From JBBREP01 sp036501845 (GTDB lineage Bacteria; Actinomycetota; Acidimicrobiia; IMCC26256; PALSA-610): a stretch of DNA of 64,000 nucleotides. Below are positions 9,468 through 18,384 of the stretch, in pieces. The stretch spans positions 1 to 64,000 of the forward strand of contig DASXZO010000102.1 in the NCBI GenBank assembly GCA_036501845.1. The letters run 5' to 3'. Each line of letters begins with the position of its first letter. The first letter of the stretch is position 1. The translations under genes and the position numbers were made by a program. The notes beneath the pieces are model-generated. The model worked only from the letters and a program-made list of their open reading frames with translations. It searched no databases and was not told the origin of the DNA.

Positions 9468-11159
9468 ATGACGGCGCGTCACAAGCACCTGGGCACGGTG
9501 CTGCTCCCGGCGATCGTGGTCGCAGCAATGGTCGCGGTTGGGTGCAGCAAAGCAAGCGTCAATACCAGCGCGACCACGCGACGAGACCCAGCACCCACAC
9601 ATGGTGAGGCGCCATCGGCGACCGCGCGGCCGGTTCGGAGCACCGGGTCTGGCACGGGCCCGACCACGAGTTCGACGGCGCCGTCGCGCGCGTCGAATCG
9701 GTCGGTGGTGTCGTTCGGCGCCGCGTCTTCCTTCTCGTGGCCGAAGAAGTTGCAGCCGACGCCGCCGATGGTGGGCATCGCCCCGACACCGTCCGGGAAG
9801 GGCTACTGGCTCGTCGCCGCGGACGGCGGCGTCTTCACCTTCGGCGACGCCCACTTCTACGGCACCGCCAGCACGCTGCATCTCGACGCGCCGATCACCG
9901 CGATCGCGCCGACACCGGACGGCCGCGGCTATTGGCTCGCCGCGGCCGAGGGCGGCGTCTTCACCTTCGGCGACGCGCACTTCTACGGCGCCGCACACGA
10001 TCTCGCGGCCGGTGCGTCGATCATGGGCATGACCGCGACGCCCGACGGCCGCGGTTACTGGCTCGCTGCGAGCAACGGCAATGTCGTGGCCTTCGGCGAC
10101 GCGCACTCGTATGGGTCGCCGGCGCAACTCCAAACCGGCGCGCCCATCGTGGGCATCGCCGCAACGCCCGACGGCCACGGCTACTGGCTCGCCGCGGCCG
10201 ACGGCGGCATCTTCACCTTCGGCGACGCCCACTTCTACGGCACTACGAGCAAGGTGCATCTCAGCGCGCCGATCGTGGGCATCGCCGCAACACCCGACGC
10301 CCACGGCTACTGGCTCGCCGGAGCCGACGGCGGCATCTTCACCTTCGGCGACGCCCACTTCTACGGCTCGGCGCATGACATCAGCAGCAATGCACCGATC
10401 GCCGGCATCGCCGCGCCGCCCGACGGCCGCGGCTACTGGCTTGCCGAGCAGGGCGCGCTGAACGTCTTCTCGCCCACACTCGTCAACGACCTCGGCGCGC
10501 GCTCGGGCGTGATCTCCGCGTCGGTGCTCGACCTCACGAACGGTGCGACCTATCAGTATCGCCCGGGCGAGACCACCATCACGGCGAGCATCGTCAAGGC
10601 CGAGATCCTCGGCACGCTGCTCACGCAGGCGCAGGGCGCCAACCGCACGCTGACATCGAGCGAGGACGCCACCGCGACGCAGATGATCGAAGACAGCGAC
10701 AACGACTCGGCAACCGATTTGTGGAACGAGGTCGGTGGCGCACCGGCCGTGCAAGCCTTCGACAACTCGGTGGGCATGAAGTCGACGAACGCCAACGTGG
10801 CGTGGGGGTTCACCACCACGACGGCCGCCGATCAGGTGACGCTGCTCGACCATCTCGTGCATTCGAACGCAGTGCTGTCGGACGCGTCGCGCGCGTACGA
10901 GCTCGGCCTCATGGAGGACGTCACGCCGGACCAGGCCTGGGGCGTCTCCGGCGGCACCGCGGCGGGCACAAAGGTTGCGCTGAAGAACGGCTGGCTACCG
11001 GACGGCGGCGGATGGACGGTCAACAGCATCGGCTGGGTGAGTGGCTTCGGGCGCAACTATTTGATCGCGGTGACCACCTCGGGCGACCCGAGCATGGGGT
11101 ACGGCATCGACTCGATTTCCGCCGTCTCCACTGCCGTCTGGAACGGACTCGCGCACTGA
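9468..11159 (+). CDS. Lipoprotein: YWLA beta-repeats plus class A beta-lactamase-like serine hydrolase
   Basis: A 563-residue lipoprotein; ATG 9468 gives a short signal with lipobox VAVGC (Cys 26). Residues ~95-335 are six or so near-identical ~42-residue repeats with consensus PIVGIAATPDGHGYWLAAAD followed by GGIFTFGDAHFYG. This is a beta-propeller-like array seen in actinobacterial surface proteins. The C-terminal ~230 residues form a penicillin-binding/class A beta-lactamase fold: SIVK (S374/K377), SDN (410-412) and KNG (506-508) correspond to the SxxK, SDN and KTG motifs. It may bind or cut peptidoglycan-related or beta-lactam substrates at the cell surface. Activity is not certain, because KTG is KNG. 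A GC-hairpin terminator follows. Confidence 0.88.
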   Translation: MTARHKHLGTVLLPAIVVAAMVAVGCSKASVNTSATTRRDPAPTHGEAPSATARPVRSTGSGTGPTTSSTAPSRASNRSVVSFGAASSFSWPKKLQPTPPMVGIAPTPSGKGYWLVAADGGVFTFGDAHFYGTASTLHLDAPITAIAPTPDGRGYWLAAAEGGVFTFGDAHFYGAAHDLAAGASIMGMTATPDGRGYWLAASNGNVVAFGDAHSYGSPAQLQTGAPIVGIAATPDGHGYWLAAADGGIFTFGDAHFYGTTSKVHLSAPIVGIAATPDAHGYWLAGADGGIFTFGDAHFYGSAHDISSNAPIAGIAAPPDGRGYWLAEQGALNVFSPTLVNDLGARSGVISASVLDLTNGATYQYRPGETTITASIVKAEILGTLLTQAQGANRTLTSSEDATATQMIEDSDNDSATDLWNEVGGAPAVQAFDNSVGMKSTNANVAWGFTTTTAADQVTLLDHLVHSNAVLSDASRAYELGLMEDVTPDQAWGVSGGTAAGTKVALKNGWLPDGGGWTVNSIGWVSGFGRNYLIAVTTSGDPSMGYGIDSISAVSTAVWNGLAH

Positions 11160-11167
11160 CCACGCGC

Positions 11168-11192
11168 AAAACCCCCCGGTCAGGGGGCTTCA
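11168..11192 (+). terminator. Intrinsic-type terminator after the lipoprotein gene
   Basis: A C6/G5 stem (ccccccggtcaggggg) begins 12 bases after the stop codon. It is preceded by an A-run and followed by CTT. The loop is short and the stem pure G:C, as in actinobacterial terminators. There is no long U-tract. Confidence 0.6.
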
Positions 11193-11280
11193 GGCTGCCT
11201 TCAAGTTATGTGCGCGCTGCCGCGCGGGCTAGAACAGATGTCAGATGTCAGACGTCAGACACCCCACCCTCCGAGGCCCC

Positions 11281-11610
11281 ATGCAACTCCTCGAAATCGA
11301 GCTCACCCGGCGCTCGTCTGCGCCGGTACTCCAGGTCAAGGGCGAAATCGACATCGCGACCGCAGATCAGCTCCGCGACGCGCTCCTCGAGGTGCTGTCG
11401 GCCGAGCCAACCGTGGCCGTCGATATGAGCGGCGTCGTGTTCATCGACGCGTCGGGGCTGCGCGTCCTGCTCGAAGCGGCGGCATCGCTCAACGGTTCGG
11501 GACCACTCACGCTCATCGACGCGCCCTTGGTCGCGCGACTGCTCACGCTGATTGGGCTCGAAGGAACACCGTCGATCGAGTTGCGCGACGGCGGCGGCGC
11601 GCATGGGTGA
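11281..11610 (+). CDS. STAS-domain anti-anti-sigma factor
   Basis: A 109-residue single STAS domain. The ATG at 11281 places the first strand (MQLLEIELTRR) at the N-terminus. The phosphoacceptor loop reads DMSGVVFIDASGL, with the serine of DASG as the likely phosphorylation site. In SpoIIAA/RsbV systems the unphosphorylated form captures an RsbW-type kinase and frees a sigma factor. Its last 8 bases overlap the start of the HTH-ATPase gene, so the two proteins are probably made together and interact. Confidence 0.9.
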   Translation: MQLLEIELTRRSSAPVLQVKGEIDIATADQLRDALLEVLSAEPTVAVDMSGVVFIDASGLRVLLEAAASLNGSGPLTLIDAPLVARLLTLIGLEGTPSIELRDGGGAHG

Positions 11611-12424
11611 GGTCATCGCACTCGGTACTCGACTTCGCCAACGCCGCGAGGAACTGGGACTGTCGCAGGCGCAGGCTGCTCGGCAACTCGACGTGGCGCG
11701 CACGGCTTACCGCCTCTGGGAAATGGAGGCAGCACGTCCCGCGCCCGACCGGTGGCGTGCGATTGCAAGGTGGCTCGGAATGTCGATGACGGCGATGCTC
11801 CTGGCCGAGGAGCTCATCGACGAACAAGAGGCTCACAGCGCACAGCAGGTCGCGGCCGGCGGCGGTTTCACCAGCGCAGCCTGGGATGTGCAGAGCAACG
11901 CCTTTGCGGGTGACTACTTCTCGCAAGAGCGCGCCATGATCGACGACCAAACTCGAACCGGGCGACTGTCTGGCGACGACGCCGCACAGCTGCGCCACGT
12001 GCTTTCGAGAATCCAGCGGGCAACGACGAGCCCCGCCGAATCGGTGTCGCACCAGGGTTGGCTTCGCAAGCGCTTTCCGAACACGGATCTTGCGCCCGCG
12101 CTCGCTCGCGCTGCGCTCGCCACGACTGCAATCGGGATCCCTGGCGATGTGTTCGACGATGCCGTGTTGCTCACGAGCGAAATGGTGACGAACAGCGTGC
12201 GGCACAGCCAGTCGGATTGGATCGACGTGGCCATCACGCTCGGCCCGGACGTGTTACGGGTCGAGGTCGCCGACCCGGGCAGCCAATCGATTCTTCCGCG
12301 CACGCCAGATGCAAAGGGAGGTTGGGGTCTCACGCTGATTGCCGCACTGGCCACGCGCTGGGGCGTCAATCGCGAAGGCACCGGCAAGTCGATCTGGGTC
12401 GAGTTTGACCTGGCGTTCTCCTGA
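11603..12424 (+). CDS. XRE-type HTH fused to RsbW-like ATPase domain
   Basis: A 273-residue two-domain protein. Residues ~8-62 form a helix-turn-helix of the XRE/Cro class (LGLSQAQAARQLDVARTAYRLWEMEAARP). A ~80-residue linker follows. Residues ~150-273 are a HATPase_c_2 domain with LLTSEMVTNSVRHSQ (N-box), VEVADPGS (G1) and GGWGLTLIAALATRWG (G2). RsbW-type kinases normally bind sigma factors. Here a DNA-binding head is attached, so the STAS partner may control DNA binding directly. The start at 11603 lies within the 3' end of the STAS gene. No sigma factor gene is nearby. Confidence 0.85.
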   Translation: MGEVIALGTRLRQRREELGLSQAQAARQLDVARTAYRLWEMEAARPAPDRWRAIARWLGMSMTAMLLAEELIDEQEAHSAQQVAAGGGFTSAAWDVQSNAFAGDYFSQERAMIDDQTRTGRLSGDDAAQLRHVLSRIQRATTSPAESVSHQGWLRKRFPNTDLAPALARAALATTAIGIPGDVFDDAVLLTSEMVTNSVRHSQSDWIDVAITLGPDVLRVEVADPGSQSILPRTPDAKGGWGLTLIAALATRWGVNREGTGKSIWVEFDLAFS

Positions 12425-12450
12425 CTCGGCGCGACGCGCCACGGCCTTCG

Positions 12451-13092
12451 TTACCGCGCCCCAGTAGCCAGAGCGTCCTTCGCGGCGCGTTCGTGGTGTG
12501 GCACGAGGCGACACCGCTGGTCGGTCGCACGATCGATGAGCGTGCCGTAATCGACCGTGTCCGGCGCGGCGACTCGGGCGCTGGCGAGCGCACGCCAGAG
12601 TGATCGCTTCGCATCGATCCCCGCGAGCAACATCTCCAACTCGAGCTGGCGGCTGAGCGGCGAGTAACCCGACAGCTGACCGTTCAGCTTCAGCCGGCCG
12701 ACCCGCTCCCCGGCCCAAGCCAACGCTCGCTTCACGCGATCTGGTGTCACCGCGAGACCTCGCATCACCTCGTCGAGCGACGCGGCATCAGCCTGCAGGT
12801 CTGCGACGATCCGTTCGAGCTCGGACCCGAGCATTGACCCGCGGTTGCGCCCGAGACAACGACGCGCGACGGCCAGGCCGACGGCCGCGCCCGAACGATG
12901 GTCGTTGAGATACACGCGTAATCGGGCGTCTCGTGCGTCTGGTCGCGTCACAGTTGTCACCACGCCCTCGTCGCTCCGGATCGCCGGGTGCGGGTCGTCA
13001 TGATCGCCCGGCATCGTCTCCGGAACGTCGACGAACTCACCCGCCTCGGCGCCCGTCGGCCGGTCGCCGCGGCTCGGTTCGTACATCGTCAC
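12451..13092 (-). CDS. Uncharacterised helical protein next to ferritin-like genes
   Basis: A 213-residue protein with a disordered acidic ~55-residue N-terminus, then four predicted amphipathic helices. The pattern RLRVYLNDHRSGAAVGLAVARR, then RLKLNGQLSGYSPLSRQLELE, is one I recall in many actinobacterial hypothetical proteins (length ~160-170), with no assigned function. GTG 13092 sits 5 bases after the ferritin-like gene stop; an ATG at 13086 is an alternative. It is third in the minus-strand set with two ferritin-like genes, so a role in iron or redox handling is plausible but unproven. Confidence 0.75.
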   Translation of the reverse strand: MTMYEPSRGDRPTGAEAGEFVDVPETMPGDHDDPHPAIRSDEGVVTTVTRPDARDARLRVYLNDHRSGAAVGLAVARRCLGRNRGSMLGSELERIVADLQADAASLDEVMRGLAVTPDRVKRALAWAGERVGRLKLNGQLSGYSPLSRQLELEMLLAGIDAKRSLWRALASARVAAPDTVDYGTLIDRATDQRCRLVPHHERAAKDALATGAR

Positions 13093-13097
13093 GGCAG

Positions 13098-13793
13098 TCA
13101 GCTCAACCAGTTACGCACTGCTGCGAGCATTTCCTCGGCCTTCATCTCCGCCTTCGCAGCGATGGCGCTCGTCGCCTGCAGCTCGACCAGCCGGCGCTTG
13201 GTGGAGCGTGCCCAATCGAGGTGCTCGTCCTCCTGGTCCTCCACATCGGCGACGGCCGCGGCGCAAGCGTTTTTGATCTCACCGTCGGGCAACGAGTCGA
13301 CGAGCGCAGCGAAGGTGTGCCAGTTCGCATGGTCCATGGATTCGGCGAGAAACACCGCATCGAGCATGCCGAGTTCTTCGGTCATGATGTCAGCCGCACC
13401 GTTCAACATGAACGTCGATTCGAGCAACTTCGAATCGGTTCCCTCTACGAGCCGAGCCATAGCGCTGACGTAATTGGGGTTTCCACCTGCGCTCGTAACG
13501 AGCTGCTCCAGCACCTCGACGTGGTGCTCGGTCTCTTCGCCGAGCTCTTTGTAGCGTCGCTCGAGCATCGGATTGTTCGTCCGCGAGGCCACGGAGCGAT
13601 AGAGGTGCGCGCCACAGCGTTCGTGAGCCAGCATCGCGCTGATCACATCGGCGACGAACGCGCCGTTGACGCCGGGCAGATCGATTGTGTGCGCGACCGC
13701 GTTCTCACTGATCTGGCATTCCGGATCGATGTAGAGCGCTTCGGCAGGTTGCGCAATGGCGCCGGTGGCTTTGGTCGGTGTCAGTGTGGTCAT
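13098..13793 (-). CDS. Ferritin-like di-iron protein (231 aa)
   Basis: A ferritin/rubrerythrin-like four-helix protein. Likely metal ligands are E58 (LAHERCGAHLY), E87xxH90 (EETEH) and, in the second half, E188xxH191 (EDQEDEH), with further Glu around E139/E151. This is the pattern of carboxylate-bridged di-iron sites. It lacks a rubredoxin domain. It lies 18 bases downstream of the larger ferritin-like gene and 5 bases upstream of the helical hypothetical gene. It may be an oxidase, peroxidase or iron-storage-type protein. The exact reaction cannot be read from sequence. Confidence 0.8.
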   Translation of the reverse strand: MTTLTPTKATGAIAQPAEALYIDPECQISENAVAHTIDLPGVNGAFVADVISAMLAHERCGAHLYRSVASRTNNPMLERRYKELGEETEHHVEVLEQLVTSAGGNPNYVSAMARLVEGTDSKLLESTFMLNGAADIMTEELGMLDAVFLAESMDHANWHTFAALVDSLPDGEIKNACAAAVADVEDQEDEHLDWARSTKRRLVELQATSAIAAKAEMKAEEMLAAVRNWLS

Positions 13794-13811
13794 GTCGTCC
13801 CTCGCTCGTCC

Positions 13812-15029
13812 TCAGGCCGCGACGATCTGGCGGAGTTCCGGAATGGGGTTGGCGCCGTCTTCGTCGCGGTAGTCGCGGTCCCGTTCGGCGCGCTCGTCGT
13901 CGATGACCATCTCGCTCGGCACACCGCCGGCATTGACGGTTTCCTGGAAGCGGAAGTACCGGTGGTCCTTCGGCAGATCGCCGACGTTCACGTAGTCGGT
14001 ACCGTCGGTACGAAGGTCGTACTGCGTCGCGAGGATCTCACGCACGTACTCCTTGTTCGACTCGAACGTCACTGGCGTGTCCGGGAGCGCCGGCGGGAGT
14101 ATCTCCAGCGGTTCGACACCCTCGTACCGCCGCAGCAGCTCGCACGCCGCGTGGAGCTGGCCGATCTCCATGTTGCAGTGCAGCTCCCAGATCTGCTTGA
14201 TCCTGCGGTCACTCTCCTGCTGCATCATCGACCAGTAGAGGTAGACCTCGTTGTACTCGTGGAAGACGAGTTGCTTGAGCCAAGAGTCGAGTGGATCCAG
14301 CAGCGATTCGTAGTGCGTGACGTGCTGCTCCTCCACTTGCGCGATCTCTGCGTACAGCCCACGGGCCAGCGGCTCGATCCAGTCGGTGCCGTGGTTCATA
14401 TAGAAGTTCATGGTCTGCTGTTCGCCGGCAGTGATGGTCATCACATGTAGACGCGAGAGCGGGTCGACGGTGTGCGTCGAGTAATGCCCACGCACCGTGT
14501 CGTACGGGTGGCGGTGGTGCGTAAAGGTTGGCCGCCCCGGTGTGATCTCGGTGAGCGACCCGGTGAGGTCAGCCGCATCGCCTTCTTCGAGCAGGTCATA
14601 AAGATCGGCATAGCGGTAGAGGTGATCGAAGTCTTCGAGCAACGCGAAGTCGAGCGCCTGCTTCAACATCGGATCAGGCTCGTGGCGCGCCAACCACGAG
14701 GTGAGGTCGACCGCGACCTGCTCGTACCCGATGGTGGTCTCGAGGGGAGTCTGGTCACCGGGGTTCAAACCATTGACGACCTTCTGCTGTTGCTGGTCGA
14801 CCCGTCGCGACAGCGCCAAAGCGCGTCGGATCTCGAGATTGTCGGTATGCCGCGAAACCTGGTGCGAGAAGATGATCGACTCGACCTCTATACCGTTCAT
14901 GAGTATGACGCGGGCACGCGTATACGGGTCGACGTGCACCTTGTCGTAGGGATCGACGTTCAGCTCCGACCAATTCCGAAACTGATCCTCTACGTCGATA
15001 CCCCGTTCCTCGAGCGGGTTGAATCCCAT
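13812..15029 (-). CDS. Large ferritin-like di-iron protein (405 aa)
   Basis: Start 15029 is chosen because AGGAG lies just upstream; the in-frame ATG at 15041 is part of that ribosome-binding site. The protein is rich in long helices with repeated acidic/His pairs typical of ferritin-like folds: EVESIIFSHQVSRH near residue 40, EDFDHLYRY near 130, EEQHVTHYESL near 235, EYNEVYLYW near 260 and ELHCNMEIGQLH near 285. Its length suggests two ferritin-like bundles. First gene of the three-gene minus set, divergent from the haem-oxygenase-like operon across a ~180-bp promoter region. Function unknown beyond probable di-iron chemistry. Confidence 0.78.
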   Translation of the reverse strand: MGFNPLEERGIDVEDQFRNWSELNVDPYDKVHVDPYTRARVILMNGIEVESIIFSHQVSRHTDNLEIRRALALSRRVDQQQQKVVNGLNPGDQTPLETTIGYEQVAVDLTSWLARHEPDPMLKQALDFALLEDFDHLYRYADLYDLLEEGDAADLTGSLTEITPGRPTFTHHRHPYDTVRGHYSTHTVDPLSRLHVMTITAGEQQTMNFYMNHGTDWIEPLARGLYAEIAQVEEQHVTHYESLLDPLDSWLKQLVFHEYNEVYLYWSMMQQESDRRIKQIWELHCNMEIGQLHAACELLRRYEGVEPLEILPPALPDTPVTFESNKEYVREILATQYDLRTDGTDYVNVGDLPKDHRYFRFQETVNAGGVPSEMVIDDERAERDRDYRDEDGANPIPELRQIVAA

Positions 15030-15209
15030 CTCACTCCTCATCAATGTCCCATGTCCGTGGGTTGCCCTGGCTGCGCCACGGCTTCCGTCGCCGTGTCTGC
15101 TCGCTACCCGGGCGCGGAGGATCAAAAACGGTCGATTCGCCTCCGACGACGCGCGGCGATCGAACTCGATGAATGCCGCCCGGCACCAGCGGGTACTCAC
15201 CTTCAGATC

Positions 15210-15485
15210 ATGGACGACGAACGCGATTCACAACGAACACGCCATAGCTCTGCACCTGCGCCCGAGGACGCCGAGCCGATGATGCGCAGCGAACCGATCG
15301 ACACCGACGACGGCGGGACCGTGGTCATCGCACAGCAGAACGTCGGGCCGGGCAATGAGGTCGGCGAAGGCGAGTTTCCGACCATCCACGCGCCCGTGTC
15401 GGCCGAACAGGCCGCAGCCGACCAAGCCCGACTCGACGAGGAATACGAACGCTCTCGTCCTCACACCCTCCGGAAACACGATTGA
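15210..15485 (+). CDS. Small acidic protein, first gene of the HDO-GT-MTase operon
   Basis: A 91-residue, strongly acidic protein (Asp/Glu-rich, with DTDDGGTVVIAQQNVGPGNE in the middle and a charged C-terminal helix DQARLDEEYERS). GC-rich third codon positions and the position between the divergent promoter region and the coupled downstream gene argue that it is real. Its stop codon shares bases with the downstream TTG (TTGA overlap). No domain recognised. It is probably soluble and partly disordered. Confidence 0.6.
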   Translation: MDDERDSQRTRHSSAPAPEDAEPMMRSEPIDTDDGGTVVIAQQNVGPGNEVGEGEFPTIHAPVSAEQAAADQARLDEEYERSRPHTLRKHD

Positions 15486-16582
15486 CCGCATCATCACTGG
15501 GTCAGCGCCGACCATCCCGTTCCGTGCTCGGGTCGTACGGCACACCGACGATGCCTCGGGCGCGCGGACCGCTGACTGACGCTCTCAATGCCGCGTTGCA
15601 ACGTGCGCCGGGCACGTTGCCGGCTTCTCTCCGGCGGCTGAAGTTCGCCGATGATCCGCTGTTCGGCGACGACACTCCGCTCGCGCTCTACATGCTGTAC
15701 GAGTTGCACTACCGCGGATTCGACGGCGTCGACGACGACTGGGAATGGGACGTCGACCTCCACCGCTTGCGAACTCGGTTGCAACGCGCGTTCCTCGCGC
15801 GCACGCAGGACGTCGTCGAGCAGCGCTTCGGACGTGCGCCCGTCGCTGCTCCCGGCGTGGCCGACGAGCTCCGTGCGATTGCAACCGCAGACGGCCCGTC
15901 GGTGTCTGCGTTCATGGCGTCCGAAGGGACGTTGCAGCACATGCGGGAGTTCGCGGTGCACCGCAGTGCATACCAGTTGAAGGAAGCCGATCCTCACACG
16001 TGGGCGATCCCGCGGCTCGCGGGCCGGTCAAAGGCCGCCCTCGTACGGATCCAGACCGACGAGTACGGCAACGGGCGAGAACCGCTACTGCATTCGACGC
16101 TGTTTGCCGACACGATGCGCGCGCTGCGGCTCGATGATCGCTACGGCGCGTATCTCGACCTACTACCGGGTTTCACACTCGCGACCGTCAACCTCGTGAC
16201 AATGTTCGGTCTCCACCGTCGCTGGCGCGGCGCTCTTATCGGGCATCTCGCTCTTTTCGAGATGTGCTCGGTGACGCCGATGAGTCGCTATGTCGAAGCG
16301 CTCGAGCGTTTCGGCATCCACGCGGCCGTGCCGTTCTACGACGCGCACGTGTCGGCCGACCAGTGGCACCAGGTCATCGCGCTCGACGACATGGTGGGCG
16401 GGCTCGTGGCGAGCGAGCCTCAACTCGCAGCGGACATCGTGTTCGGAGCTCGTGCGCTCGACATCGTCGAGAGAACGTTCGCGCGTGAGCTCCTCGACGC
16501 ATGGTCGCACGGTGAGAGCTCATTGCGAGCCGCCACGACGCATCCGGGCCTCGCACCGCAACGCGCCGCGGTGCGGTCTTGA
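15482..16582 (+). CDS. Haem-oxygenase-like di-iron (HDO) family protein
   Basis: 366 residues from TTG 15482; ATG 15551 is an alternative. The C-terminal ~230 residues match the Haem_oxygenas_2/iron-containing redox enzyme family. The metal-site pattern looks intact: E194 in DEYGNG, H204 in PLLHSTLF, E260 in LFEMCS, and H289-x3-D293-xx-H296 in FYDAHVSADQWH. Known members (UndA, BesC, SznF central domain) perform oxidative decarboxylation, C-C cleavage or N-oxygenation of amino- or fatty-acid substrates using O2. The TTGA overlaps on both sides support the TTG start and tight coupling with the GT2 gene. Substrate unknown. Confidence 0.85.
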   Translation: MTASSLGQRRPSRSVLGSYGTPTMPRARGPLTDALNAALQRAPGTLPASLRRLKFADDPLFGDDTPLALYMLYELHYRGFDGVDDDWEWDVDLHRLRTRLQRAFLARTQDVVEQRFGRAPVAAPGVADELRAIATADGPSVSAFMASEGTLQHMREFAVHRSAYQLKEADPHTWAIPRLAGRSKAALVRIQTDEYGNGREPLLHSTLFADTMRALRLDDRYGAYLDLLPGFTLATVNLVTMFGLHRRWRGALIGHLALFEMCSVTPMSRYVEALERFGIHAAVPFYDAHVSADQWHQVIALDDMVGGLVASEPQLAADIVFGARALDIVERTFARELLDAWSHGESSLRAATTHPGLAPQRAAVRS

Positions 16583-17583
16583 TCACGACCTCGCGGCCGG
16601 CAACGTACGTGCTGCCGATCCGTCGCGCCGCCAACACGCCGGTCGATGAGCTCGCCAGCTACTTGGCGAGGATTGCGCGCCGTTGCGACGTCATCGTTGT
16701 CGACGGTTCGGATGCCGTGGCGTTCGACCAGGCCCACATCGCCTGGTCGCAGATCGCGCTTCACATCGCACCCGAGTCGTCGATTGCGGGCCAGAACGGC
16801 AAGGTTCGTGGCGTGTTGACCGCACTCGGACGCTCGCAGCACGACAGGGTCGTCATCGCAGACGACGACGTCCGCTTCGGCCCGGCCGAGCTCGAACGAA
16901 CGATCGCGCTGCTCGACGACGCCGATCTCGTGCGCCCGCAGAACTACTTCGATCCTCTGCCATGGCACGCGCGCTGGGACACCGCTCGCACGCTGTTGAA
17001 CCGGGCGATTGATGGCGTCGACTTCCCGGGAACGCTCGCCGTGCGCCGCGATGTGATCGCGAGTGCGGGCGGTTACGACGCGAACGTGCTGTTCGAGAAC
17101 CTCGAGCTCATCCGCACTGTCGAGGCGGTCGGTGGACGGACCGTGAGCCCACTCAATCTCTACGTGTCGCGCCGCCCGCCCTCGACCCGAGCGTTCTGGT
17201 CGCAACGCATTCGCCAGGCGTACGACGAGTTCGCTCGCCCGCACCGACTCGTCATCTTTCTCTTGATCGCACCTACCGTCGCCGGCGCACTCGGTCGGCG
17301 TCGAGTGAGTCCCGTTGCTCTCGCGGCGTTGCTGTCGGTCGCGATCGCGGAGGCCGGACGACGGCGTGCTCGCGGTGCCTCAGTATTTCCCCCATCCGCG
17401 TCATGGTGCGCGCCGCTGTGGCTGCTCGAACGATCCGTCTGTTCGTGGTTCGCTCTGGCGGCGCGACTCACCGGCGGCTGCCGATACGCGGGCACCAAGC
17501 TGCAGGTCGCCGCGACGCCGGCGCGCGAGCTTCGCCGGCGCATCGCCGCGCGGTTACCGGAGCAACCGAGGCTGACCGCGTGA
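16579..17583 (+). CDS. Family 2 glycosyltransferase with C-terminal membrane segments
   Basis: A 334-residue GT-A fold enzyme. The nucleotide-sugar metal site is ADDDVRFG near residue 95, and the acceptor region contains DFPGTLAVRRDVI and LFENLELIRTV. Hydrophobic stretches near 215-255 suggest membrane attachment. It starts at TTG 16579, overlapping the HDO gene by 4 bases, and its stop overlaps the methyltransferase start (GTGA). The coupling implies that the three enzymes act on one product, perhaps a membrane-linked glycoconjugate. Donor and acceptor unknown. Confidence 0.82.
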   Translation: MITTSRPATYVLPIRRAANTPVDELASYLARIARRCDVIVVDGSDAVAFDQAHIAWSQIALHIAPESSIAGQNGKVRGVLTALGRSQHDRVVIADDDVRFGPAELERTIALLDDADLVRPQNYFDPLPWHARWDTARTLLNRAIDGVDFPGTLAVRRDVIASAGGYDANVLFENLELIRTVEAVGGRTVSPLNLYVSRRPPSTRAFWSQRIRQAYDEFARPHRLVIFLLIAPTVAGALGRRRVSPVALAALLSVAIAEAGRRRARGASVFPPSASWCAPLWLLERSVCSWFALAARLTGGCRYAGTKLQVAATPARELRRRIAARLPEQPRLTA

Positions 17584-18317
17584 CAGAGGAACACGATGCC
17601 AGCGCGTACGGCGGCCACGTCGCAGGCGATTACGACGCGATCTATGAGGACGCATTCGACACCGAGAGTGCCGTCGACTGCTTGTTCGACCTCGCTGATG
17701 GTGGACCGATCCTCGAGCTCGGCGTCGGCACTGGCCGCCTGGCACTCCCGCTGGCTGCACGCGGCCTCAGTGTGCACGGCATCGACGGTTCATCCGAGAT
17801 GCTCACGATCCTGCGTGACAAGCCGGGCGGCGAAGGCATCGCCACGACGCTCGGCGACTTCGCCGAGACCCGCCTGGCCGCAGGGCAATTCGCGCTCGTG
17901 GTGCTTGCGATCAACACCATCTACGCGCTTGCGGACCAGGACGCGCAGGTCAGGTGTTTCGCGACTGCTGCGCACCACCTCCGACCTGGTGGCCGTTTCG
18001 TCGTCGAGGCGTGGGTGCCCGAACCACTGCCGCCCGGCGACAGCCTGCGGCCCAGACGGCTCTCGCCGGGCTACACGGGTCTCGTCGTCGCCAACCACGA
18101 TCCGTCGACCCAGACACTGGCCACCACGCAGATCGTGATCGGCGGAACCCAAGGAATTCGTGCGTTTCCCGTGGTGCATCGCTACGCGTGGCCGTCCGAG
18201 CTCGACCTCATGGCGCGCCTCGCGGGTCTGACGCGAGAAGCCCGATGGAGCGACTGGCGCGGCACACCCTTCGGCGCAACCAGCACGAACCACGTCTCGG
18301 TGTACCGGCGGCCCTGA
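17580..18317 (+). CDS. Class I SAM-dependent methyltransferase
   Basis: A 245-residue Rossmann methyltransferase. GTG 17580 overlaps the GT2 stop. Motif I is ILELGVGTGRLALPLA near residues 40-55. The SAM ribose acidic loop is VHGIDGSSEML. Motif post-I/II is FALVVLAINTIYAL, and GGRFVVEAWVP follows. It is the last of the coupled operon and the next gene is 67 bases downstream. The methylated substrate cannot be deduced. Confidence 0.88.
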   Translation: MTEEHDASAYGGHVAGDYDAIYEDAFDTESAVDCLFDLADGGPILELGVGTGRLALPLAARGLSVHGIDGSSEMLTILRDKPGGEGIATTLGDFAETRLAAGQFALVVLAINTIYALADQDAQVRCFATAAHHLRPGGRFVVEAWVPEPLPPGDSLRPRRLSPGYTGLVVANHDPSTQTLATTQIVIGGTQGIRAFPVVHRYAWPSELDLMARLAGLTREARWSDWRGTPFGATSTNHVSVYRRP

Positions 18318-18384
18318 AGAACCACTTCGCCGCTTCGGAGAAGTACGGTCGCCGCTGCGCATTGGGCCTCCGGGACGAGACGGG

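Noticed and set aside
9318..10862. 514-aa minus-strand open frame with repetitive VGVAEGEDAAVGRGEPVA units
   Set aside because: The repetition mirrors the YWLA repeats of the plus-strand lipoprotein gene, so it is a shadow; only its last ~47 codons, outside that gene, were kept as a weak possibility.
17379..17385. CTCAGTA half-site inside the GT2 gene
   Set aside because: The second half-site and the -35/-10 boxes are missing.
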